A DNA stretch of 64,000 nucleotides. Source: UBA1563 sp041671545. GTDB taxonomy: Bacteria > Bacteroidota > Ignavibacteria > Ignavibacteriales > Ignavibacteriaceae. Made by a program: the position numbers and the translations under genes. Location of the stretch: the NCBI GenBank assembly GCA_041671545.1, contig JBAZBI010000003.1, forward strand, positions 186,001-250,000, in the 5' to 3' direction. The notes under the pieces are model-generated. The model saw only the letters and a list, made by a program, of their open reading frames with translations, was not told where the DNA came from and searched no databases. This document shows positions 34,500 to 42,891 of the stretch, one piece after another; the first letter of the stretch is position 1, and each line of letters begins with the position of its first letter.

Positions 34500-35228
34500 T
34501 TATTGTACTACCTCCCTGTTAACATTATTAATATCATGGATGATTGAGAATATCTGATCACATTTTTGTTGAATGAAAGTCCAATCAAAACTGATTGTGT
34601 TCAACGCTTTTTCAACGCTATCGCTGATGTATGACAATTGCGGATACCCGATCGTTCCGCCGTTTCCTTTAAGTTCATGCATTACAGCGCGGAGTGTGTC
34701 TCTATCTTTCTGATCAATTGCTGTTAAAATAGCAGCTTTTTTTACTTCAAAACTATTGAGGAAAGTCTGGATTAAATGCCGCTTAATATCTTCTGTGTCG
34801 GAATCCGAAAATTCAGTAGTTCTTGCAGCATTAGCTAAAAATTCAGGTCCGCAAACTTCATTAATATTCTTTATAATTATTTCTTTACGAAGCGGTTTTG
34901 AAATAATTCTATCAGCGCCGATTTCAAGAACCGAGAGGACGTTTCTTCTATCGGTATTAGCGCTTATAACAATGACCGGAACAGACTTCAATGTTTCAAT
35001 TCCTTTAATTGCCTGGAGCATTCTAAGACCGTCAACTTTCGGCATCATCAGATCGAGAAAAATTAATTTTGGATTATACTCAGTGGCTTTTTGAATTCCG
35101 TCTAATCCGTCCGAGCAGGTAATTACCTGGCAGTTATAACTCTCGAAGAAATTTTTAAGCGAATGCCTAACGACATCGGAATCGTCCACGATAAGAATAG
35201 TGGTTTTATTTTCGTCAGGATTTCTCAT
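34500..35228 (-). CDS. REC-Hpt two-domain phosphorelay protein
   Basis: 242 residues. The receiver carries D15/D16 and phosphoacceptor D59 ('LIFLDLMMPKVDG'), 'VIVISANTD' and 'ADRIISKPL'. The C-terminal ~95 residues form an Hpt helical bundle with the phosphoacceptor His in 'MHELKGNGGTIGYPQL'. Such proteins shuttle phosphate between receivers. Its gene overlaps the end of csrA by 14 bp and precedes motA by 1 bp, so it is embedded in the flagellar transcript. The candidate donors are the kinases of this same run. Confidence 0.93.
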   Translation of the reverse strand: MRNPDENKTTILIVDDSDVVRHSLKNFFESYNCQVITCSDGLDGIQKATEYNPKLIFLDLMMPKVDGLRMLQAIKGIETLKSVPVIVISANTDRRNVLSVLEIGADRIISKPLRKEIIIKNINEVCGPEFLANAARTTEFSDSDTEDIKRHLIQTFLNSFEVKKAAILTAIDQKDRDTLRAVMHELKGNGGTIGYPQLSYISDSVEKALNTISFDWTFIQQKCDQIFSIIHDINNVNREVVQ

Positions 35229-35469
35229 TCTTCTTTTTCATCTTATTGATCTTGAGAGAAGGCAGCGGAGTTGTGCTGTTTTTAATTTGGACGACGGCTT
35301 CTTTAGTTGACTGTACAACCTTGTCATAGATTTCCCCGCGTAAAATCTCTACGTTCGGCGGAGCGGTAATTCCGAGCTTAATATTGTTTTCAGAAATAGA
35401 AATAACTTTAATTTTGATATCGGAATTAATAATTATTTCTTCATCAATTTTTCTGGTTAAGATTAACAT
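35215..35469 (-). CDS. csrA: Carbon storage/translation regulator CsrA
   Basis: 84 residues, slightly longer than the usual ~60-70 because of a basic C-terminal tail ('LPSLKINKMKKKNEKS'). The core is classic: 'MLILTRKIDEEIIINSDIKI', 'KLGITAPPNVEILRGEIYDK'. CsrA binds GGA motifs near ribosome-binding sites, commonly repressing flagellin translation. It is encoded next to its antagonist FliW (14 bp gap), the arrangement known from Bacillus and Campylobacter. Confidence 0.97.
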   Translation of the reverse strand: MLILTRKIDEEIIINSDIKIKVISISENNIKLGITAPPNVEILRGEIYDKVVQSTKEAVVQIKNSTTPLPSLKINKMKKKNEKS

Positions 35470-35483
35470 AAAACCTTCAATGG

Positions 35484-35864
35484 TTACTCAACAAAAAGGT
35501 GATAGTTAACGGGATAACTCTCTTTGTCGATTATTTTTTGGAATCCTAATTTTTCATTTTGATTAATATAAACGGGAGCCTTCAAATTAATTGTAATTTG
35601 CATGGGATCTCCATTCAAAGTAACAATCCCGAATGCTTCTCCATCTTTTTCGGTGGGATAATTCTCATCAATCACGCCTATTCCAAAAAGAGGGAATGCT
35701 ATTTCCGGCTGTTCTATAGAATTCAACCAATAAAATAGTTCTTCGCCAATTTTAATCAAAACGAATTTTTTCAATTGTTCGAATCCAAAAAGACCCGACG
35801 GAAAGTCTAATATTAAGTCTTCTCCAAAATCCAGTTCACCAAATTGATGTGTTTGTATTTTCAT
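35484..35864 (-). CDS. fliW: Flagellar assembly factor FliW
   Basis: 126 residues; the FliW signature runs through 'LDFPSGLFGFEQLKKFVLI', 'YWLNSIEQPEIAFPLF' and 'ITINLKAPVYINQNEKLGFQ'. FliW binds CsrA and, alternatively, flagellin, so that flagellin export releases FliW to relieve CsrA repression. Located between motB2 (5 bp) and csrA, fitting that switch. Confidence 0.96.
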   Translation of the reverse strand: MKIQTHQFGELDFGEDLILDFPSGLFGFEQLKKFVLIKIGEELFYWLNSIEQPEIAFPLFGIGVIDENYPTEKDGEAFGIVTLNGDPMQITINLKAPVYINQNEKLGFQKIIDKESYPVNYHLFVE

Positions 35865-35869
35865 TTTCT

Positions 35870-36685
35870 TTACTTCTTAATTATTACAATATCTACTCTT
35901 CTGTTCGAGGCTCTTCCTTCAGGAGTTTCGTTGGAAGCAATCGGTTTATATTCCGAATTACCGACGATTGAAACTTTTTCAGGCGGAAGATGTTCGTTAT
36001 TCACTAAATAATATGCCGTGTTCAATGCTCTTGCAACCGACAAATGCCAATTTGAAGGAAACATACTTGAATGAATCGGAACGTCATCCGAATGCCCTTC
36101 AACACGGAAATCATTTGGCAATTCTTTTAAAATGATCGCAAGCCTGCTTAACATTAATCTTGAGTCATCGCTTAAATCTGCATTTCCCGATTGAAAAAGA
36201 ATATCATCTAGAATGTGGATCGTAATGCCTCGTTCATTTTCTTCCAGCGTAATATGTCCGGAATAATCATATTCTTTTACGAGCCTGTTCAAGTTTTCTT
36301 TCAAACCGGCAGGCGCAGTTGGTACGCTGCTGCTAAACTTTCCGCCTTTATCTATGACTTGTCCGCTTCTTCCGAAAGTATTTCCAATAGCGGTTACCAT
36401 TTTTGCGTACTTGCCCGAATCAACTTTTGAAATTGCGTAGAGAATAATAAAAAGACCGAGCAACAAAGTGATAAGATCAGCATACGTAATTAAGTAGCGA
36501 TCTTTATCGGAATCTTCAGCAGAAAATGGCTCTTCCTGATCCGGCGTTAAATTATTTTTGCTTGATCCTTTGGAGGGATAAGACTTACCAGCCGCGCCTT
36601 TACCATCGAAGGAATTTCTCCAGCCTGCAGAGCGAGAACTCCTTCTATTGATATTTCCATCATCTGTTTCTCTTCTAAATGACAT
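35870..36685 (-). CDS. motB: Stator protein MotB (set 2) with long N-terminal extension
   Basis: 271 residues. The TM helix carries the ion-binding Asp70 ('TYADLITLLLGLFIILYAIS'). The C-terminal OmpA-like domain includes 'FRVEGHSDDVPIHSS', 'LSVARALNTAYYLV' and 'GRASNRRVDIVI'. The first ~60 residues are Ser/Arg/Lys/Gly-rich and unusual for MotB. The only standard start in frame is the ATG at 36685, which places the first 46 codons inside the 3' end of motA2 in another frame (139 bp shared). No Shine-Dalgarno precedes that ATG, so a start at a rare codon near 36547 cannot be excluded. It differs from MotB set 1 and may use another ion. Confidence 0.93.
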   Translation of the reverse strand: MSFRRETDDGNINRRSSRSAGWRNSFDGKGAAGKSYPSKGSSKNNLTPDQEEPFSAEDSDKDRYLITYADLITLLLGLFIILYAISKVDSGKYAKMVTAIGNTFGRSGQVIDKGGKFSSSVPTAPAGLKENLNRLVKEYDYSGHITLEENERGITIHILDDILFQSGNADLSDDSRLMLSRLAIILKELPNDFRVEGHSDDVPIHSSMFPSNWHLSVARALNTAYYLVNNEHLPPEKVSIVGNSEYKPIASNETPEGRASNRRVDIVIIKK

Positions 36686-37320
36686 AGTTTTAACTTATCG
36701 CTAATTGGGAACCAAAAAATATTTGCACTAAATACGCCCCATAATGTTGCTATAAACGCCGTCGCAATATTTCTGATCAATCCGTTAGGATCATCGCCAA
36801 CATTTGCGAGCGTCATGATCAAGCCCATTACGGTTCCAAGAATTCCCATGGTAGGCGCGTATCCGCCCATCTTTGTAAAAATTAAGATATTTAAGTTGTG
36901 CCGTGCCTGCATCGCTCTAATTTCTAATGAAGCAAGATTGGTTAGCGAGTCGGCATCATTTCCATCAAGTACATATTTGATCATCTTTTGCGGAAAGGGA
37001 TAAGCAAGTCTCTCCAAATCCTTTTCCACCGCAAGAAATCCGTTCTTCCTTATTATTATCGAAATATCTATGAAAATATTAATGAGCTCTTCCAAATTAT
37101 ATGACTTCGGGAAGTAAGCGATTTTAATCAGATGAAAAATGTTTAAGAACTTGTCCATTCCAAAACCGATGATTATAGCCGCAAAGGTCCCGCCGAATAC
37201 GATAATTAAAGGCGATGCAAGGAATAAGGCATGATACGAACCGCCTTCTAATAAAAAGGCTCCGAAGATCGAAAAAACTCCAATAAAGAGACCAATTAAC
37301 GAAACAGATCTTATTTTCAT
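36547..37320 (-). CDS. motA: Stator protein MotA (set 2)
   Basis: 257 residues of the shorter PomA/MotP-like type: 'SLIGLFIGVFSIFGAFLLEG', 'IIVFGGTFAAIIIGF', then 'GGYAPTMGILGTVMGLIMTL' and 'NIATAFIATLWGVFSANIFW'. Its last 139 bp also encode the start of motB2 in a different frame. Overlaps the flgL gene by four bases. Two stator sets in one transcript suggest exchange of stators under different ion or load conditions (inference). Confidence 0.95.
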   Translation of the reverse strand: MKIRSVSLIGLFIGVFSIFGAFLLEGGSYHALFLASPLIIVFGGTFAAIIIGFGMDKFLNIFHLIKIAYFPKSYNLEELINIFIDISIIIRKNGFLAVEKDLERLAYPFPQKMIKYVLDGNDADSLTNLASLEIRAMQARHNLNILIFTKMGGYAPTMGILGTVMGLIMTLANVGDDPNGLIRNIATAFIATLWGVFSANIFWFPISDKLKLCHLEEKQMMEISIEGVLALQAGEIPSMVKARLVSLIPPKDQAKII

Positions 37321-38573
37321 AGATAATTCAAAATAGATTGCGGCAACATCATTGCCGACATTTTATATGACATTTGCAAGGTATTATCTTCAGCTTGCAT
37401 TTCCATAATTGCTTTTGCTACATCAACATCTTTCTCTTTGGAAACTAATTCAAGAAGGATCATTTTCTGCTGCCCAATTTGATCTTGAACATCTGTAAAT
37501 TGATTCGAGACGTTTCCTGCTTCAGAAATTTTTGCTAAAAGATGTTTGTTAAAATTTTCAAGTGTAGTCCGCTGCTCGGCAGTCGGTTTTATCCCAAGTT
37601 TTAAATTCTCTTTTATTGTGAGCAGTGTGTTAAAAATATCTGTTTTTTGATTTGCGGAAAGAGTCATAGCAGTAGCTCCGCTCTTTTCAGCAACAGAAGA
37701 AAGATTGAACATGAAATCAATCTTTTTATCTGCTGCTTTAATGTTGACCTGCTGTGTTGTACTTCCATCAATCGATTTTATTCGAGTTGTGGTTGGATCA
37801 TAAACTAATTCTTTTGCAGCGGGAGCGGAGGCATAAATAGAAGTACTACTTCCGTCAAGAATATCATAATTCAAAGAATAAGTATTCGCAGCGGTTTTTG
37901 TAAATGTCAGGTCAAGCGTATATTCATTTCCGAGTGCATCGTAAACTTTTGTTTGCTTATTAGTCACGTCGCCAACAGCCGCGTCTTTATTGAGGTTTCC
38001 CGACCCTTTTACAATTGTTGAAAAAATTTCCGTACCGCTCATGTTTAATTTTTGAGTGATGTTGGAAGCGATCTTTATTTCATGTTTACCGGAAATATCA
38101 TTTGCTTTCACTTCAATCGCTTTATCATCGGCAGTCATTCCGAATGGTTCGGTAGAATAGTCCGTACCGCCGAAAATATATTTTCCATCGTATTGAGAAT
38201 TTGCAGAATCCATTATTGCTTTTAACGAAAGATCGATCGCATCAGCGTAAGAAGTAAAATCGCCGCCATTGGTAGCATTTTCAAGTTCAGTAAGTTTGGT
38301 AATGTTTTGCGAAGTTTCTGATTGCATCCGCTCCATTGCCATGATTGAATTATCTATAAACGATAAACCGTTTTGAATATTGTTGCTGTAAGTTTCCGAT
38401 TGACTTATCTGACTACTCAATCTGTTTATCTTTATCGTTCCGCCGGGAGAATCTGACGGTTTTTGGATTTTGGATTGCGTCGCAATTTGCACGCTCAACT
38501 TGTCGATCCGTGATTTTGTTTGATTTAACGAATTGATGAAATTATTGCTCATCATTGAATCGGTAATTCTCAT
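37317..38573 (-). CDS. flgL: Hook-filament junction protein FlgL with inserted FlgE-like domain
   Basis: 418 residues, longer than the ~300 of many FlgL proteins. The N-terminus ('MRITDSMMSNNFINSLNQTK', 'IQKPSDSPGG') and C-terminus ('MEMQAEDNTLQMSYKMSAMM') are flagellin-like helices typical of FlgL. Residues ~200-305 are extra: 'TKVYDALGNEYTLDLTFTKT' through 'IDFMFNLSSVAEKSGATAMT' align by eye with the FlgE of this window ('TTIYNDYGTKYTYKQTFTKT' through 'IDFTFDATDVSQNSASATLS'). FlgL joins hook and filament, so a hook-type surface domain on it is structurally sensible. Two bases separate it from flgK. Confidence 0.93.
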   Translation of the reverse strand: MRITDSMMSNNFINSLNQTKSRIDKLSVQIATQSKIQKPSDSPGGTIKINRLSSQISQSETYSNNIQNGLSFIDNSIMAMERMQSETSQNITKLTELENATNGGDFTSYADAIDLSLKAIMDSANSQYDGKYIFGGTDYSTEPFGMTADDKAIEVKANDISGKHEIKIASNITQKLNMSGTEIFSTIVKGSGNLNKDAAVGDVTNKQTKVYDALGNEYTLDLTFTKTAANTYSLNYDILDGSSTSIYASAPAAKELVYDPTTTRIKSIDGSTTQQVNIKAADKKIDFMFNLSSVAEKSGATAMTLSANQKTDIFNTLLTIKENLKLGIKPTAEQRTTLENFNKHLLAKISEAGNVSNQFTDVQDQIGQQKMILLELVSKEKDVDVAKAIMEMQAEDNTLQMSYKMSAMMLPQSILNYL

Positions 38574-38574
38574 C

Positions 38575-39936
38575 TTACGCCACCATATTTAAAATAGTTT
38601 GTAGCATTTCATCGGCAATTTTGATCATCTTTGCCGAAGCCTGGTACGAGCGTTGAAATTTAATCACGTTCGTCATCTCTTCATCAATCGACACACCGGA
38701 AACAGAAGCCTTTTGCTGATCGAGTTGTTGAAGGATCAATTGGTTTGACTGCGCCATTTGATCTGAAGATTGTTTTTGACTTCCGATCTCGCTGATCAAA
38801 GAACCATAATTATCTGCGATCGTTGCGCCATTTAATAATTTAGAATTACTTAACTCGGCTATTTTCGTTGCAATTTCTGCATTGCCAACCGTGCCATCTT
38901 TTGAAAATGCAATTTTATTCGGGTCTTGAAGGATGTCCTGATTTATTGTCAGCTCACCATCTTTATAACTTTCAAAGAAATTCAATCCGGTTTCCACCGG
39001 ACTGGAAATTGTATGTCCCGACGCATGTAATTGATTAACAGAATCGGAGAGAGTGGTAACCATCGAATCAAGTTGTTCAACATACGATGGAATTTTTTGC
39101 GAATAAATATCTGTGACTGCGAAAAGTTCTCCGCTTGTAATGTTTAACGGAAATCCATCCGAGCCGGAAGATATTGTAAGTTTTCCATTCTCTTCAGAGA
39201 GTTGAAATTCCTTTGCAACAGTTTTATCCACGGCAAATATTCCCCCTACAGAAACAATAGCGCTGTTTGAAGAATCGACTGCGACATTGATATTTATAAG
39301 TTTGCTCAGTTTGTCAATTACAAGATCGCGTTGATCCAACAAGTCATTCGGCTGTTGATTCTTTAAATTAACTTCAAATATTTGTTTGTTTAAACTTTGT
39401 ATTTCCTGAAGATAATTATTGATGCTTGTAACAACAGTCTTTGCATCAGACATCAAACTTGATTTAACATCGTTCAATCCATCGTAAATATCTTTTACTT
39501 TGTTAGAAAGATTTTCTGCAGAACGGAGAACATTGAATCTTAATGAAGAAGAATTCGGACTGACCGACGCTTCACTCCACGAATTAAAGAACGAAGTTAT
39601 GGTGTTCGATAATCCAAGATCAGAAGGTTCGCCAAAGAGTTGTTCAACCTGACCAAGAATATCAGAACGTTTGCTGTTATCTGAATATTTTTGATTATTC
39701 GTTCGGATTTGCGAGTCGATCAGACTATCTCTCTGCCGTTGAATGAGATCAAGTTTAACGCCTGTTCCAAAAACAAGTGACCCGGTGTTCTCACTTTTTT
39801 CAGGAGTTAAAAGCGCTTTCTGCCTTGAATAATCGGGGTTTGAAGCATTCGCAATATTGTGCGAAGTTATATCGAGCGCTTGTTGATAAGCGGCTAAGCT
39901 TCTCTGCGAAATATCGAATATTCTACTGATGCCCAT
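38575..39936 (-). CDS. flgK: Hook-associated protein FlgK
   Basis: 453 residues. N-terminal rod/hook signature 'ALDITSHNIANASNPDYSRQ' and the FlgK helices that follow ('FGEPSDLGLSNTITSFFNSW'); the C-terminus 'NVIKFQRSYQASAKMIKIAD' is the matching coiled-coil end. It forms the first hook-filament junction zone. The start overlaps the flgN stop by one base; flgL follows. Confidence 0.97.
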   Translation of the reverse strand: MGISRIFDISQRSLAAYQQALDITSHNIANASNPDYSRQKALLTPEKSENTGSLVFGTGVKLDLIQRQRDSLIDSQIRTNNQKYSDNSKRSDILGQVEQLFGEPSDLGLSNTITSFFNSWSEASVSPNSSSLRFNVLRSAENLSNKVKDIYDGLNDVKSSLMSDAKTVVTSINNYLQEIQSLNKQIFEVNLKNQQPNDLLDQRDLVIDKLSKLININVAVDSSNSAIVSVGGIFAVDKTVAKEFQLSEENGKLTISSGSDGFPLNITSGELFAVTDIYSQKIPSYVEQLDSMVTTLSDSVNQLHASGHTISSPVETGLNFFESYKDGELTINQDILQDPNKIAFSKDGTVGNAEIATKIAELSNSKLLNGATIADNYGSLISEIGSQKQSSDQMAQSNQLILQQLDQQKASVSGVSIDEEMTNVIKFQRSYQASAKMIKIADEMLQTILNMVA

Positions 39937-40388
39937 TATACTCTTCTGTTTAAAATAGGATCGTTGTTTACGCCTGCAAGAGAAGTAAAAGTTTGTTTGA
40001 TAAAACTTCTTGCGTTCTCTATGAGCAGACTGTTTTGTGAATTAATTGTTTGAATCTTCGTAAGTAATCCTCTGAGTGATTTCTGGATCTGTAAAAGACT
40101 CACATAATCGTTTGTATTTATTTTTTTAACGGCTTTAGTAAAATCCAAAAGTTTTGTTGAAGTTATTCCCAGTGAATATTGCTCTGATAATTGATTCATC
40201 GTTTTAACAATTTCTCTATCCATTCCGTTTATGTCTTTAAGAAGTTTGCCTTCAAGAAGAATAACTTCATCCATTACCGTAGTATTGTGATCGATCAATG
40301 CTCGCTGGTGTTTTAGAAGAGAATCCAAAAATTTCTGGAGATTTGATTCTTGTTCTTTTAATGATTTCACTAAATGTTTTGTTTCCAT
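39936..40388 (-). CDS. flgN: Flagellar export chaperone FlgN-like
   Basis: 150 residues, all helical, with the FlgN pattern 'LVKSLKEQESNLQKFLDSLL' and 'LLEGKLLKDINGMDREIVKT'. FlgN chaperones FlgK and FlgL to the export gate; position directly before flgK and flgL supports the call. Sequence alone would be weaker because FlgN proteins diverge. Confidence 0.85.
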   Translation of the reverse strand: METKHLVKSLKEQESNLQKFLDSLLKHQRALIDHNTTVMDEVILLEGKLLKDINGMDREIVKTMNQLSEQYSLGITSTKLLDFTKAVKKINTNDYVSLLQIQKSLRGLLTKIQTINSQNSLLIENARSFIKQTFTSLAGVNNDPILNRRV

Positions 40389-40389
40389 G

Positions 40390-41208
40390 CTAAATTTCCT
40401 TTAGATGATTTAAATAACCGAGTACACGGGTGATATAGGTCTTGGTTTCTTCAAAAGGAGGGACTCCATTGTACTTATCAACATTCGCCGGACCCGCATT
40501 ATAACCGGCTAAAGCAAGCTTCACGTCTCCTTTATATTGTCGAAGCATTTCCGATAAATATTTAGTTCCGCCCATAATATTTTCGCGCGGATCCCAAACA
40601 TTTCGCACACCCATACTTGTTGCGGTTGAATCGATGAGCTGCATTAGTCCTTTTGCTTTTGCTGAGGAAACCGCTTTAACATTTCCGGCGGACTCAGCAA
40701 TAATTACCGATTTTATCAAACCTTTGTCAACTCCAAAACGTTTTGATGCCTCGTCAATATGTTCTTCAAATTGTTCGAGCCTTTCCAAAGATTGTTTTGA
40801 CGGCGAAATTCCGTGAGAATCTTTATCAAAATTTTTAAGCTCAACTTTGCTTTTTACTCTTAATGATTCGATACTGTTTTTAAAAGAATTAACATCAAGC
40901 TCTTCGCCGGTAATTTTCTTATAAAGTTCGGAAGCCATCCCCAGACCATTTCCGCTGGAAATATGTTTCGCCATTTCATTTTCAAAAAGTGTTTCAAAAT
41001 AGTCGCCACCGTAACTTTCATCACCGAACAAACCTTCTTCTTTGGTTTTGTTCATGCTTTTCAACATCATAGCGGTAAGCAGACTCTCAAAGTCTTTGGA
41101 AGTCTTTGCGATTTTTGCCTTCTGCTCATCGGAATACTTTTGATTGATTTCCGGCGTGCGAGAGAAATGCTTTAAGTCGTTCGATATTTTTAAATTTAGT
41201 TCGCTCAT
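40390..41208 (-). CDS. flgJ: FlgJ-type rod-binding protein with lytic transglycosylase domain
   Basis: 272 residues. Residues ~30-105 are the rod-binding (Rod-binding/FlgJ-N) domain ('AKTSKDFESLLTAMMLKSMN', 'GGDYFETLFENEMAKHIS'). Residues ~155-270 are an SLT lytic transglycosylase: catalytic Glu in 'VIIAESAGNVKAVSS', then 'AKGLMQLIDSTATSMGV' and 'LALAGYNAGPANVDKY'. E. coli FlgJ uses a glucosaminidase instead; the SLT form does the same job of opening peptidoglycan for the rod. It lies between flgI and flgN, where flgJ is expected. Confidence 0.94.
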   Translation of the reverse strand: MSELNLKISNDLKHFSRTPEINQKYSDEQKAKIAKTSKDFESLLTAMMLKSMNKTKEEGLFGDESYGGDYFETLFENEMAKHISSGNGLGMASELYKKITGEELDVNSFKNSIESLRVKSKVELKNFDKDSHGISPSKQSLERLEQFEEHIDEASKRFGVDKGLIKSVIIAESAGNVKAVSSAKAKGLMQLIDSTATSMGVRNVWDPRENIMGGTKYLSEMLRQYKGDVKLALAGYNAGPANVDKYNGVPPFEETKTYITRVLGYLNHLKEI

Positions 41209-41209
41209 T

Positions 41210-42304
41210 TTAGATGATCACTAATTCAGCAATTAATGCTCCTGCTTCTTTTAGTGCCTGGAATATTGCAATTATATCCTTCGGAGAAACTTTTAACGAA
41301 TTTAATGCTGCAGCCACTTCCTGCACATTTGAAGCGCCCTGGATAGCTATCGTGCTGGAAGAATCCTGCGAAGCATAAGGAACAAGATTATTAAACACAG
41401 CGGTCGTTCCGTTTGAAAAAGCTCCGGGTTGAGAAATAACCGGATAAGATTTTATCGAGAGATTAAGCCCGCCGTGAGAAATAGTTACCGATTGAATCTT
41501 AACATTGCTGCCGGAAACTACGGTACCGGTTCTTTCGTTTAAAACTACTTTTGCTGCATAATCAATCTCAACCGTTAAACCTTCAAGCTCGGCTAAAAAC
41601 CCAACCATGTTTGCTTGTTTATCTGCGGAAACTTTCACTTTAATTTCTGCGGCATCACTTGCTAATGCAGTACTTGCACCAAACTTTGCGTTGATAGCAT
41701 TCGAAATATTATTTGCGGTGGTCATGTCAGGATCTTTTAAGTACACGCTTATTTCTTCCGCTTGCAAAACATGAGAAGAAACTTCCATCTGTAACAATCC
41801 GCCGCGCGGAATTCTTCCCGCCAAAGTAGAATTTTTTGCTACTCTTCCGCCTGTTGGTGTGCTGATATCAAATCCGCCGACAGAAATTGAACCTTGCGCA
41901 TAACCGTAAACATTTCCATCACTGCCGGAAAGAGGCGTCATCAACAGCGTTCCGCCGAGAAGACTTGTGGCATCTCCGAGCGAAGAAACATTTACATCAA
42001 ACTTGGCTCCCGATTTTAAATAAGCGTTTAATGTAGCGGTTACCATTACTGCTGCAACATTTTTCGTTTTCAGATCAGCTTGAGGAACGGTTATGCCGAA
42101 TCTTTTTAACATGCTTGTAATTGATTGAATTGTAAAAACGGAACGATGACTGTCTCCCGTTCCGCTAAGTCCAACAATCAATCCATAACCTAAAATTTGT
42201 TCGGAGTTTTCACCGCCTAAATAGGCGATGTCTTTAATTCTCTGGCTATAGATTTCGAATGAGATTGAAAGAAGCAGCAACGATATTAAAAATATTTTTT
42301 TCAT
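41210..42304 (-). CDS. flgI: Flagellar P-ring protein FlgI
   Basis: 364 residues with a signal peptide ('IFLISLLLLSISFEIYSQ') and the family core 'RIKDIAYLGGENSEQILGYG', 'LIVGLSGTGDS', 'NVAAVMVTATL'. It forms the periplasmic P ring around the rod. A Gram-negative envelope follows from FlgI plus FlgH. flgH is 7 bp upstream, flgJ 1 bp downstream. Confidence 0.97.
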   Translation of the reverse strand: MKKIFLISLLLLSISFEIYSQRIKDIAYLGGENSEQILGYGLIVGLSGTGDSHRSVFTIQSITSMLKRFGITVPQADLKTKNVAAVMVTATLNAYLKSGAKFDVNVSSLGDATSLLGGTLLMTPLSGSDGNVYGYAQGSISVGGFDISTPTGGRVAKNSTLAGRIPRGGLLQMEVSSHVLQAEEISVYLKDPDMTTANNISNAINAKFGASTALASDAAEIKVKVSADKQANMVGFLAELEGLTVEIDYAAKVVLNERTGTVVSGSNVKIQSVTISHGGLNLSIKSYPVISQPGAFSNGTTAVFNNLVPYASQDSSSTIAIQGASNVQEVAAALNSLKVSPKDIIAIFQALKEAGALIAELVII

Positions 42305-42311
42305 AAAAAAC

Positions 42312-42887
42312 CTAAAAAAGCATGTGGAAAATTTTGGTTAACCAACCGGGATTTTGTGAACGTTCGATTAAACCGCTTCCGGAGAATTCTATCTCCGCTT
42401 CGGAAATATTATAAGAGAGAACTGAATTATCTGCGGCTATATCAGATGATCTAACAATCCCTTTAATTTTTACAATTTGTTCTTCGCCGTTAATTTTAAT
42501 TTTTCTGCTTCCGCGAACGAGAAGATTTCCATTCTTTAAAACCGAATCGATTGTTGCGCTGATTTTGGTACGTATCATTCCCGTTGTTTTTGTTGAACCC
42601 GAACCGGAAAAATCATTGTTCGATCCTAACCCAAGATCAACTGACGGCAATGTGGTTTTTCCAGCTTGACCTTTACCGCTAAGACTTAATGAACTCGATC
42701 TCCCCGCTTGAGTTTCGGCATTGTTAGATGCTTGTGAAGATTCAACAACAAGAATAGTGATCGCATCTCCGATCTTATTTGCTTTCTCATCCGAGAAGAG
42801 AGATTTAAATGCATTCTGTCTCATTTCCTGCGGATAAATAAAAGCTGAAAGGACAAGCACAAAACTGATGATTAAAATATTTTTCAT
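42312..42887 (-). CDS. flgH: Flagellar L-ring protein FlgH without lipobox
   Basis: 191 residues from the ATG at 42887; an in-frame TTG at 42899 overlaps the flgA stop and is less likely. FlgH signatures: 'SLFSDEKANKIGDAITILVV', 'SGSGSTKTTGMIRTKISATI', 'LLVRGSRKIKINGEEQIVKI' and 'GVVRSSDI-type 'GIVRSSDIAADNSV'. It builds the outer-membrane L ring. The signal peptide ('ILIISFVLVLSAFIYPQE') has no Cys, so unlike E. coli FlgH it cannot be a lipoprotein of the usual kind. Confidence 0.94.
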   Translation of the reverse strand: MKNILIISFVLVLSAFIYPQEMRQNAFKSLFSDEKANKIGDAITILVVESSQASNNAETQAGRSSSLSLSGKGQAGKTTLPSVDLGLGSNNDFSGSGSTKTTGMIRTKISATIDSVLKNGNLLVRGSRKIKINGEEQIVKIKGIVRSSDIAADNSVLSYNISEAEIEFSGSGLIERSQNPGWLTKIFHMLF

Positions 42888-42891
42888 AACT

